Below the pieces are notes generated by a model. That model was not told the origin of the DNA, searched no databases, and saw only the letters and a program-made list of their open reading frames with translations. A program made the position numbers and the translations under genes. 5,385 nucleotides of DNA from an uncultured Caulobacterales bacterium (GTDB lineage: Bacteria; Pseudomonadota; Alphaproteobacteria; Caulobacterales; Maricaulaceae), in assembly GCA_938007945.1 (NCBI GenBank), contig CALLME010000163.1, positions 1-5,385 of the forward strand, read 5' to 3'. Position 1 is the stretch's first letter, and each line of letters starts with the position of its first letter. This document shows positions 1-5,385 of the stretch, piece by piece.

Positions 1-1
1 C

Positions 2-157
2 CAACACCCTTGGACAACGGCTGAGATAGATAAGCTTAAGCGGCTTGTCGAGAAAGGCATGGGCCTAAAAGCCATTGCCAAAGCCCTCACCCGTTCAGAG
101 GAGTCGACCAAGAAACGCGCCAAATTAGACAAGCTGAAAATAAAGAAATTGCGTTGA
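2..157 (+). CDS. Small SANT/Myb-like DNA-binding protein, 3' end only
   Basis: The frame is open from the window edge to a TGA at 155-157, giving 51 residues with no start visible, so the gene begins upstream. The visible part contains a tryptophan-led three-helix pattern: PWTTAEIDKLKRLVEKGM, then LKAIAKALTRSEES, then a very lysine-rich tail ending KIKKLR. Spacing of the W, the LxxLVxxG segment and the IAxxLxRS segment matches the short SANT/Myb-like or GcrA-like helix-turn-helix proteins common in alphaproteobacteria, which are small nucleic-acid-binding proteins of mostly unknown target. The basic tail suits DNA contact. It is separated by 74 bp from the next + strand gene, so an operon link is not evident. 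The fold family is a reasonable call; any specific function would be a guess. Confidence 0.6.
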   Translation, partial: QHPWTTAEIDKLKRLVEKGMGLKAIAKALTRSEESTKKRAKLDKLKIKKLR

Positions 158-231
158 GACACTATGGCGCGTCAAAGACAAACTCGCACCCCTGTAAAGT
201 AAACTTAATCAATTTGAGATAAGTTAGCTGA

Positions 232-1092
232 ATGAAACAGCTGACGTCATGGCATTATTTAGCATTATTGAGTTTGCCACTTGGCATATATCTAAGCCTA
301 CAATTTGGGTTACTCGGCCTCGCATTATTTACGGTTATAAATCTGACGCTTTGCCATTTTTGTCCCGATAGCTTCTTGTTCCAAAAAAGGCCTGACGCTG
401 TTCATAGGTTTTCTAAAAAACAGTTTTATTCTGGCAGAGATAGCGGATTATTTTTTTCGAGCCTAATGATCCTTGTGCCTGTAGTAGCGACAATAATTGT
501 ATGGGTATTTTCGCCACAAGAACTGTCCAAAACAATGCTCAATTGGTCTGACTTAGGCGTTGTAAATGACTACTTAAAAATGACCCTCTTTTATATAGTC
601 GAACCGTCAGCAGTGGCACCTCATTTAACAGAACAGATGTTAGCTGATTTAGAATCAATGATAAGATATCATTTGAGACTTTCCTTATACGCCGCTGTCT
701 GCCGCCTTCTTCTTTATATCGCGCTCCCAATTGCCATTGTTTTCTCAACCTTTGACCGTACCAGAGCCGCGAGATCAAGCCATGCTTTTGGCGTCCCAAA
801 AAAACCCTCACAGCTTGAACGTCTTGCCATAATAACTGTCTGCTTGAGCTTGTTCTTTTGGCTCGATTTCCGTTGCTCTACGCCGTATGCAGTTGCTAAC
901 CAATCTAGAGGGACAACGTTATTGGCTATTATGCCTACTCTGCAGACGAGCGCCTTTTGGTTTGCTCTTTTATTTTTGGGTCAGCTTTTTTCCAGACCGC
1001 AAAGCTGCCAATATGAGCATGCGACCGACCATGAGCTCTATCTTGAAAGAAGACGCGTCTCAGACATCAAACCCCCAACAGTTTCGCGCTGA
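232..1092 (+). CDS. Hypothetical multi-pass membrane protein, AT-rich orphan
   Basis: A 286-residue protein that I do not firmly recognise. ATG 232 is the first possible start because TGA at 229-231 sits in frame directly before it; no clear Shine-Dalgarno is seen. Hydrophobic segments lie near residues 9-41 (one long helix or a hairpin), 72-93, 150-172, 196-212 and 237-254. A soluble stretch spans about 95-148 and the tail is charged and hydrophilic (255-286). The segment from about 150 onward (helix with CRLLLYIALP, then FDRTRAAR, a short basic loop and two more helices) weakly recalls the layout of DUF4400-type membrane proteins of integrating conjugative elements, but this is from memory and the key glycines are missing. 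Base composition is clearly lower in G+C than its neighbours (20 of 60 at 541-600 against 37 of 60 at 2041-2100 in hemW), which hints at horizontal acquisition. Its 3' end overlaps convergent hemW by 26 bp. Confidence 0.65.
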   Translation: MKQLTSWHYLALLSLPLGIYLSLQFGLLGLALFTVINLTLCHFCPDSFLFQKRPDAVHRFSKKQFYSGRDSGLFFSSLMILVPVVATIIVWVFSPQELSKTMLNWSDLGVVNDYLKMTLFYIVEPSAVAPHLTEQMLADLESMIRYHLRLSLYAAVCRLLLYIALPIAIVFSTFDRTRAARSSHAFGVPKKPSQLERLAIITVCLSLFFWLDFRCSTPYAVANQSRGTTLLAIMPTLQTSAFWFALLFLGQLFSRPQSCQYEHATDHELYLERRRVSDIKPPTVSR

Positions 1093-2221
1093 CGCTATTC
1101 AGCACCATGCGTCCTGCTTGTGTGGCGGAGAGGCGGTCGCCTTTTTGCATGATAAGGCCCATAGTTTTAAGTGCATCAACGCGCGTTTGCGGTAACGCCT
1201 CTCCCGCATAATCCGCGTAAGTCTTAACCGATATACCCTCGCTAATCCTAAGCCCCATCATGAGATATTCACTGGCGCGATCCTCAGACGACAGCAGTGT
1301 ATTATCTGTCAGGCCGCTGCCTGTCTCGTTCACCCGCGCACTATAATCGCGGGGTGTGAGAGCGGCGAGTGTGGCGTAGCGTACGCCGTCTTCTGTAATC
1401 CGCCCATGCGCGCCAGGCCCGACCCCGACATAATCTAAGCCCTGCCAATAGGCGAGATTATGGCGCGAGCGATGGCCGTCTTTGGCGTGATTGCTGACCT
1501 CATAAGCGTCATAGCCTGCGTCGCTCAAACGCGCGCCGACCTGCTCATAAAGGTCCGCACTTGTGTCTGTATCTACTGCGCGCGCCTCGCCGCGACTTTC
1601 GGCTCTGGCAAAAGCTGTGCCCTCTTCAATAGTGAGTTGATAGGCTGAGATATGCGGCGGGGCGAATGAGAGTAACGTGTCGAGTTCCGCATCAAGATGG
1701 GCCACCGTCTGACCTGTATGGCCAAAAATCATATCGGCTGAGACGCTTGGGAAAATCTGTAGAGCTTTTTCTAAAGCCTTCTGCGCCGCAGTGCCGTTAT
1801 GGTCACGCCCGAGACGTGTCAGCACTGCATCATCAAAGCTTTGTACGCCGAGCGAAAGCCGGTTTATGCCCGCCGCGCGGTAAGCCTCCCAACGCGCGGC
1901 GTCCATATCCGTCGGGTTGGCTTCAATCGCGATTTCGGTGTCGTCCCCCACACCCCAGAGCGCATCAACGCTCCTAATTAATTGCGCGACCTCTTCGCCA
2001 GAGAGCAGGCTCGGCGTGCCTCCGCCAAAATGAATAGAGACTATCTCGCGCGGGCCAGAGCGGGTGCGCCAGTGTTTTAAATCCGCTAGGATAGCGCGCA
2101 GTAAATCGTCATCTTGCTTTTGCTTATAGACATTAAAATCACAATAGGGACAGATGCGCGCGCAATAGGGCCAGTGAATATAGACCGCGAGCGGCGCGTG
2201 ATTTTTGGAAAGTTCAGCCAA
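1067..2221 (-). CDS. hemW: HemW, radical SAM family haem chaperone
   Basis: 384 residues, the usual HemW length. HemW binds haem and is thought to deliver it to respiratory proteins; it was long misnamed as an oxygen-independent coproporphyrinogen oxidase. The 4Fe-4S/SAM motif CxxxCxxC is Cys20, Cys24, Cys27 within YIHWPYCARICPYCDFN. Other family landmarks follow in order: FGGGTPSLL (65-73), EANPTD (100-105), NRLSLGVQSFDD (120-131), LGRDH (137-141), HISAYQLTIEEGTAFA (190-205), YEVSNHA (240-246), the haem-binding HNxxYW as HNLAYW (254-259), DYVGVGPGAHGR (263-274), and the C-terminal domain from EYLMMGLR (318). The position that usually reads LPGQT is HTGQT (168-172). The start appears to be TTG at 2221-2219: the codon before it is GGT and the one before that is the rdgB stop, and no ATG or GTG lies between there and the cysteine motif. 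It is second in an rdgB-hemW operon, a common alphaproteobacterial arrangement, and is likely translationally coupled to rdgB. Confidence 0.95.
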   Translation of the reverse strand: MAELSKNHAPLAVYIHWPYCARICPYCDFNVYKQKQDDDLLRAILADLKHWRTRSGPREIVSIHFGGGTPSLLSGEEVAQLIRSVDALWGVGDDTEIAIEANPTDMDAARWEAYRAAGINRLSLGVQSFDDAVLTRLGRDHNGTAAQKALEKALQIFPSVSADMIFGHTGQTVAHLDAELDTLLSFAPPHISAYQLTIEEGTAFARAESRGEARAVDTDTSADLYEQVGARLSDAGYDAYEVSNHAKDGHRSRHNLAYWQGLDYVGVGPGAHGRITEDGVRYATLAALTPRDYSARVNETGSGLTDNTLLSSEDRASEYLMMGLRISEGISVKTYADYAGEALPQTRVDALKTMGLIMQKGDRLSATQAGRMVLNSVSAKLLGV

Positions 2222-2224
2222 ACC

Positions 2225-2857
2225 TTACGCGCCGAATTGCGCTTTGAGAAATTTGGCAAAGGCATCCGCACGGTGGCTTTTCGCGTGCTTCTCTGACGGC
2301 TCTATTTCCGCAAAGGTCTGAACGTCGCCGAGCGCGCGAAATATCGGATCATAGCCAAAGCCTTTGTCGCCGCGCGGGGGCCAGACAATCTCGCCTTCGA
2401 CCGTGCCTTCATAAACATGGCTCGTACCGTCGGGAAAAGCGAGACAGAGCGCGCAAATAAACCGTGCTGTTGGCGCTTTGCTACTTGCAGATAACTTATC
2501 CCAGACATGCCACATCGCCATATCAAAATCACGCCGCACGCCCGTGCGTTCGCGTTCAGATTTTGGCAGTTCCGCCCAATCCGCGGCATAGACACCCGGC
2601 GCCCCGTCCAGCCCGTCTACCGCAAGGCCGCTGTCATCAGACAAGGCTGGCATGCCAGAGCCGCGCGCCGACGCCAGCGCTTTAATCCGCGCATTGCCTG
2701 CAAAGGTCGTTTCTGTCTCAGGAGGCTCAGCGAGGCCCAACTCGCCCGCACTGACTGTGCTAACGCCGAGCGGAGCCATCAGTTCTGAAATCTCGCGCAC
2801 CTTACCTTTATTGTGTGTGGCGAGGACAAGTTTATCAAAGGGCGGTTTCTGGATCAT
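2225..2857 (-). CDS. rdgB: RdgB/HAM1 family dITP/XTP pyrophosphatase
   Basis: 210 residues, normal for the Ham1/RdgB nucleoside-triphosphate pyrophosphatases. These hydrolyse ITP, dITP and XTP to the monophosphate plus pyrophosphate and so keep deaminated purines out of DNA and RNA; the enzyme is cytosolic, dimeric and magnesium-dependent. Visible motifs are the N-terminal phosphate-binding LATHNKGKVREI (12-23), ETETTFAGNARIKA (47-60), the catalytic SDDSGLAVDGLDGAPGVYAA (73-92, with Asp74/Asp75), the base-pocket GFGYDPIF (166-173), and SEKHAKSHRADA (188-199), which matches the family SHR signature. The insert RRDFDMAMWHVWDKL (108-122) is of the kind seen in alphaproteobacterial members. The ATG at 2857-2855 places the THNKGK motif at the expected distance; the upstream ribosome site is poor. 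It is transcribed with hemW, 3 bp downstream, and divergently from the DUF2975 gene. Confidence 0.96.
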   Translation of the reverse strand: MIQKPPFDKLVLATHNKGKVREISELMAPLGVSTVSAGELGLAEPPETETTFAGNARIKALASARGSGMPALSDDSGLAVDGLDGAPGVYAADWAELPKSERERTGVRRDFDMAMWHVWDKLSASSKAPTARFICALCLAFPDGTSHVYEGTVEGEIVWPPRGDKGFGYDPIFRALGDVQTFAEIEPSEKHAKSHRADAFAKFLKAQFGA

Positions 2858-2892
2858 AGGGTCTGCTTAAAAGTAATCTTAGAAATGTTTAG

Positions 2893-2924
2893 CATCGCCT
2901 AGCGAAGCCCGCTAAGCGGGTCAA
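2893..2924 (-). promoter_or_regulatory. Candidate rdgB-hemW promoter with embedded hairpin
   Basis: Reading the - strand, TTGACCC (2924-2918) is followed after 14 bases by GCTAGG (2903-2898), close to the Caulobacter-type housekeeping consensus of TTGAC, 10-14 bases, GCTANA. A better GCTAAA box lies at 2893-2888 but is 25 bases from the TTGACC hexamer, which is too far. The perfect inverted repeat CCCGC-TAA-GCGGG (2908-2920 on the + strand) overlaps the -35 end and the spacer, so it could be an operator or simply incidental. The site lies about 40-65 bases upstream of the rdgB ATG. This is pattern matching only. Confidence 0.28.
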
Positions 2925-2939
2925 CTGAACTCCCCCCTT

Positions 2940-2970
2940 GCTAAATTATAAATTATTGATTATCGATAAT
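2940..2970 (+). promoter_or_regulatory. Candidate promoter/operator upstream of the DUF2975-XRE pair
   Basis: An AT-rich block precedes the DUF2975 gene. GCTAAATT at 2940-2947 fits the alphaproteobacterial -10 pattern GCTANAWC in seven of eight positions, although no convincing -35 box precedes it. Directly overlapping and following it, the unit ATTAT recurs with an exact 7-bp period at 2945, 2952 and 2959. The last copy forms half of the perfect 12-bp palindrome ATTATCGATAAT (2959-2970). A palindrome near the presumed transcription start, 28 bp before the ATG, is where a Cro-type autorepressor would bind, and the second gene of this unit encodes one. Binding is inferred. Confidence 0.35.
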
Positions 2971-2997
2971 TTGAAGTTTCTGAACCAGTCGAGTCTT

Positions 2998-3558
2998 ATG
3001 GACGATTTACTAAGCGATATTGAGTACGCGCCGCAAGGCTCCCCTTTTGCCAAAGGGCTGAACGTGCTGCTTGGCGTGGCCATGCTTATTCTGATTATGG
3101 TTTGTTTGGGCATGCTCATATTTGGACTGTGCATGTTTTTTGACAATGGCTTGAAAGATATGTTTTTCGCCGAGCTTGAACTGACAGGCAACACACCGTC
3201 CGCGCCAAAACTTGGCTTGGTCTTTATCGCGGCCGCGATGATGACAGCGGGGTATATTTTCGTCGTGCATATGCTGCGTAAGATTGTCGGAACACTTATT
3301 GCGGGCGACCCTTTTGTGCCCGCAAATATTTCACGCTTACGCAGCGTCTGGATTGTGATTGCGATTTGCGAGCTATTTCGCATGACGTTTCGCTCTGTAT
3401 TGTCTATTGAAATTAATTCTCTCAATGTCGCCGAGAGTGTTACCAGCTCGATTGATATTCGCCTTGGCACGTGGTTCCTCGTGTTTGTTATCGCGGCGCT
3501 GGCCGAAGTCTTTCGCCACGGGGCTGTGCTTCGCCGTGATCAGGAACTGACAGTCTGA
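2998..3558 (+). CDS. DUF2975 family membrane protein
   Basis: 186 residues from ATG 2998. The frame is open further upstream to TTG 2938, but that extension encodes only an AT-rich run overlapping the likely promoter, so the ATG is preferred. Hydrophobic helices lie at about 19-47, 71-91, 116-134 and 154-172, giving a four-helix inner-membrane protein. The DUF2975 signature is clear: LRKIVGTLIAGDPFVPANI (93-111) followed by SRLRSVWIV, and the C-terminal LAEVFRHGAVLRRDQELTV (168-186). The biochemical role of this family is not established. Its members are typically encoded next to a small Cro/C1-type regulator, as here, which suggests that the membrane protein modulates or senses something for that regulator. 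The stop overlaps the next start (TGATG at 3556-3560), so the two are almost certainly translationally coupled. Confidence 0.88.
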   Translation: MDDLLSDIEYAPQGSPFAKGLNVLLGVAMLILIMVCLGMLIFGLCMFFDNGLKDMFFAELELTGNTPSAPKLGLVFIAAAMMTAGYIFVVHMLRKIVGTLIAGDPFVPANISRLRSVWIVIAICELFRMTFRSVLSIEINSLNVAESVTSSIDIRLGTWFLVFVIAALAEVFRHGAVLRRDQELTV

Positions 3559-3791
3559 TGGCGATCCGGGTAAATCTGGACCGCGTGCTTCTTGACCGGC
3601 GTATGTCTTTGACAGAACTCGCTGAGCGCGTCGGCATCACGCTCGCTAATTTGTCTATTTTAAAAACAGGCAAGGCCCGCGCTATGCGATTTACGACGCT
3701 TGACGCGCTCTGCCGCGAACTTGACTGCCAACCTGCCGATATTTTGGTTTATGAGGCTGATGAAGAGACCGTGTCAGAAGCCGCAGAATAA
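3558..3791 (+). CDS. Small Cro/C1-type (XRE) helix-turn-helix regulator
   Basis: 77 residues. The whole protein is essentially one lambda-repressor-like DNA-binding domain of the YozG/HTH_26 kind: IRVNLDRVLLDRRMS (3-17), then the helix-turn-helix LTELAERVGITLANLSILK (18-36), the arm TGKARAMRF (37-45), and the final LDALCRELDCQPADILVYE (48-66). An acidic tail (67-77) ends the protein. The last helix pattern TLDALCRELDCQPADIL is diagnostic of this family. It probably represses transcription, most likely of its own operon, through the palindrome at 2959-2970. ATG 3558 overlaps the TGA of the DUF2975 gene by one base, giving coupled, near-stoichiometric synthesis. The partner may anchor it or control its activity at the membrane; this is inferred from recurrent gene pairing. 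Confidence 0.92.
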   Translation: MAIRVNLDRVLLDRRMSLTELAERVGITLANLSILKTGKARAMRFTTLDALCRELDCQPADILVYEADEETVSEAAE

Positions 3792-3821
3792 CGATAAACT
3801 TAGCCATTAACTTCTGCTCAT

Positions 3822-3849
3822 TTGATGGCATTTACTATTTAGATTTAAC
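3822..3849 (+). promoter_or_regulatory. Weak candidate promoter for the lpt genes
   Basis: The 81-bp gap before the LptC gene is AT-rich. TTGATG (3822-3827), 16 bases, then TTTAAC (3844-3849) gives four of six matches at each hexamer to the sigma-70 consensus and sits 24 bp before the ATG. It would separate lpt transcription from the regulator pair upstream. No Shine-Dalgarno is obvious between it and the start codon. Confidence 0.22.
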
Positions 3850-3872
3850 CTCGCCTCCCTTATAGACATAAT

Positions 3873-5006
3873 ATGACATCAACCGTGACAGCATCAGGGG
3901 CAAATGATCACGCCGTGAGCGAAGGTCTGGGCCTATGGGAGCCGAAACGCACGCTGACGCTCGACGCGGCACGCCGTCATTCTGCGCGCATTCGGTTTCT
4001 AAGGAAGTTACTCGTCTTGACAGCCTTAGGGTTGACGGGGGCTGTCATCTGGCAATTTATCAACCAACCTACTGGCTTTGATTTGGTCGATAATCCCGAA
4101 GAAACCGTGCGCATGGTCAATCCCAAATATAGTGGCCGCACAAGTGACGGTCTCCCTTACTACCTCACAGCCGCTGATGCCGTACGTAATGCGAGCACTT
4201 CAACAGCCGTGAACCTGACGGCACCAGTCCTAAATTTCTACCGTGCGCTGGGGGCAGAGCCGTCAAAAGTCACGGCGCTCGACGGTGTTTATGATGATGT
4301 CGACAACATCCTCAACCTATCTGATACAGTCAAACTCGGCACAGATGACGGCTATGCCTGTGATACATCAGAGGCCAAGATTTTCACCAAAGATAAGCGT
4401 ATTTCTGGCAATGCGCCCATCGCCTGCACAGGCAGTTTTGGCGCTGTGAACGGCAATAGCTATACCATCACCGATGACTACACCGCTTATACATTTGCAG
4501 ACGGGATGAGCGCGACGATTACGCGTGACGCCGCGAGCGGCTCTGATGGGAACTTTGGGTTTGAAGGCAATAGCCCGATTGATCTGTCGGCCCAGACTGC
4601 AACTTATAAAGACACGACGACGATTTTATCAGGGAACGTAGACGTTAAACAAGGCCTCTCGCGCGTCACCTCTAACGAGATGATAATTTACCGCGCGAAA
4701 GCGGACAAAGACGAGACTGACGCGCCTCGCAAATCGCTTAAGCTAGGCGCGATTACGCAGATTGATGCCAAGGGACGTTTTGTTTACACCACACCTGAGC
4801 GCAGACTGACTGGTAATCGCGGGGTTTACGACCGCGCGAAAAACATTATCACTGTGACAGGGAATGTTGAGCTTAAGCAAAGCGACGGCACCGTTGTGAC
4901 GGGTGAGAAGCTGGTTTACGATATGGATAAAAAGAGCGCCAAAGTCGGCGAGACTTGCACGGGAGAGAATTGCGACCGTTTCACTTTTGAAATTAAACGC
5001 GATTAG
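3873..5006 (+). CDS. lptC: LptC with an extra C-terminal LptA/OstA-like domain (LptC-LptA fusion)
   Basis: 377 residues, about twice the length of E. coli LptC. LptC is the inner-membrane-anchored bitopic protein that receives lipopolysaccharide from LptBFG and passes it to periplasmic LptA. Order of parts: a basic cytoplasmic N-terminus with RRHSARIRFLRK (34-45); one membrane helix (46-61); an LptC-type beta-jellyroll at about 80-215, with MVNPKYSGRTSDGLPYYL, ALDGVYDDVDNILNLSDTVKL, GYACDTSEAKI and GNAPIACTGSFGAV; then, from about 232 to 358, a second region of LptA/OstA type, with IDLSAQTATYKD, ILSGNVDVKQ, SRVTSNEMIIY, GRFVYTTPE, LTGNRGVYDRAKNIITVTGNVEL and TGEKLVYDMDKKSAKVG. This second region resembles the separate LptA encoded 17 bp downstream (shared FxYxTPE, GxxGxYxRAK). 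Four cysteines (163, 185, 362, 367) are all periplasmic and could form disulfides. ATG 3873 is the natural start, giving the usual positive-inside tail; no strong ribosome site is seen. The LptC identity is firm; the fusion reading comes from motif comparison by eye. Confidence 0.88.
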   Translation: MTSTVTASGANDHAVSEGLGLWEPKRTLTLDAARRHSARIRFLRKLLVLTALGLTGAVIWQFINQPTGFDLVDNPEETVRMVNPKYSGRTSDGLPYYLTAADAVRNASTSTAVNLTAPVLNFYRALGAEPSKVTALDGVYDDVDNILNLSDTVKLGTDDGYACDTSEAKIFTKDKRISGNAPIACTGSFGAVNGNSYTITDDYTAYTFADGMSATITRDAASGSDGNFGFEGNSPIDLSAQTATYKDTTTILSGNVDVKQGLSRVTSNEMIIYRAKADKDETDAPRKSLKLGAITQIDAKGRFVYTTPERRLTGNRGVYDRAKNIITVTGNVELKQSDGTVVTGEKLVYDMDKKSAKVGETCTGENCDRFTFEIKRD

Positions 5007-5023
5007 GATAGGGTAGAGCCATC

Positions 5024-5385
5024 ATGATGAAAATAATTCTCCCAACGCTGACGACGCTCTTGGCCGTCATGGCCGTTCCGACAACCGCCCATGCGCAATT
5101 TGCGACAGATTCCACCGCGCCCATCACAGGCAGCGCCGATAGCGGCACATATGAGAATAATTATTTCCTCCTGACGGGTCAGGTCGATATTCGCCAAGCG
5201 GATGTGCGCATCCTCGCCGACACCGTCAAAGTGTTTGGTGGCTCAGGCAGCGCGAATGCAGCGGGCGAAGTGTTTGATGATGTGTCGCGCATGGAAGCGC
5301 TCGGTAATTTTTTCTACATCACGCCAGAGCAAGAGGTCAAAGGCGACCAAGGCATTTATGAGCGCGCGAAAGATAGCTTCACCGT
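5024..5385 (+). CDS. lptA: LptA/OstA family LPS-transport periplasmic protein, 5' part
   Basis: The gene starts 17 bp after the LptC stop and runs off the window after 120 codons. ATG 5024 is followed at once by a second ATG (5027), so the protein begins MMK or MK. Residues 1-24 are a classical signal peptide, hydrophobic with an AxA-type end (TAHA before Gln25), so export to the periplasm by Sec is expected. The mature part has the OstA pattern: ITGSADSGTYENNYFLLTG, VDIRQADVRILADTVKVF, then NFFYITPEQEVKGDQGIYERAKDSF. LptA forms the beta-jellyroll bridge that carries lipopolysaccharide from LptC to LptD in the outer membrane. A purine-rich GGGTAGAG just upstream (5011-5018) can serve as the ribosome site. 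Close spacing indicates an operon with lptC; lptB would be expected next but lies outside the window. Confidence 0.88.
   Translation, partial: MMKIILPTLTTLLAVMAVPTTAHAQFATDSTAPITGSADSGTYENNYFLLTGQVDIRQADVRILADTVKVFGGSGSANAAGEVFDDVSRMEALGNFFYITPEQEVKGDQGIYERAKDSFT

Noticed and set aside
887..1195. Overlapping + strand frame of 102 codons at the end of the orphan gene, possibly a frameshifted continuation
   Set aside because: Its translation has no coherent domain and it runs antisense into hemW. The orphan frame keeps its hydrophobic pattern until its own stop, so no frameshift is needed.
1666..1977. Open + strand frame of 103 codons opposite hemW
   Set aside because: It lies fully antisense to a well-supported hemW, and its Arg/Pro-rich composition is typical of a shadow frame in G+C-rich DNA.
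2464..2870. Several overlapping + strand frames opposite rdgB
   Set aside because: All are antisense to a clear RdgB reading, with Arg/Pro/Ala-rich low-information translations and no motif.
2938..2997. A 20-residue N-terminal extension of the DUF2975 protein starting at TTG 2938
   Set aside because: The extension is AT-rich, overlaps the probable -10 box and palindrome, has no ribosome site, and the normal family N-terminus fits ATG 2998.
3803..3829. Inverted repeat GCCAT / ATGGC after the XRE gene as a rho-independent terminator
   Set aside because: The stem is only 5 bp with a 17-base loop and is not followed by a continuous T run, so it does not support a terminator call.
1..5385. CRISPR array, tRNA, rRNA, insertion sequence or integrase
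   Set aside because: No regularly spaced repeats, cloverleaf-like segments, conserved rRNA stretches, terminal inverted repeats or transposase/integrase motifs were seen.

Overview
The window looks like the chromosome of an alphaproteobacterium, possibly a Hyphomonadaceae/Caulobacterales-type marine relative. This rests on protein style only: a LptC with a long cytoplasmic N-terminus, a DUF2975/Cro-type regulator pair, a small SANT/Myb-like protein, and -10-like GCTAAA-type boxes. No marker gene fixes the genus. I saw no rRNA, tRNA, CRISPR array, insertion sequence or integrase.

Left part (1-1092, + strand): the 3' end of a small SANT/Myb-like protein gene, then an AT-rich orphan gene for a multi-pass membrane protein. 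The orphan gene converges on hemW and overlaps it by 26 bp. Centre (1067-2857, - strand): a two-gene housekeeping unit, rdgB then hemW. The two frames are in register, separated only by one TAA and one codon, and hemW appears to start at TTG. RdgB removes non-canonical purine nucleotides (ITP/XTP); HemW is a radical-SAM-fold haem chaperone.

Right part (2998-5385, + strand): divergent from rdgB is a translationally coupled pair, a four-helix DUF2975 membrane protein and a 77-residue Cro/C1-type repressor. It is preceded by an AT-rich block with 7-bp-spaced repeats and a 12-bp perfect palindrome. Next comes the lipopolysaccharide (Lpt) transport locus: a long LptC, then the start of an lptA-like gene cut by the window edge.

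The most notable object is that LptC. It has 377 residues, where the E. coli protein has about 190. After a complete LptC-type region it carries a second domain that reads as an LptA/OstA beta-jellyroll and visibly resembles the separate LptA encoded just downstream. The locus therefore seems to encode an LptC-LptA fusion plus a free LptA, so the periplasmic LPS bridge may have an extra module tethered to the inner membrane.
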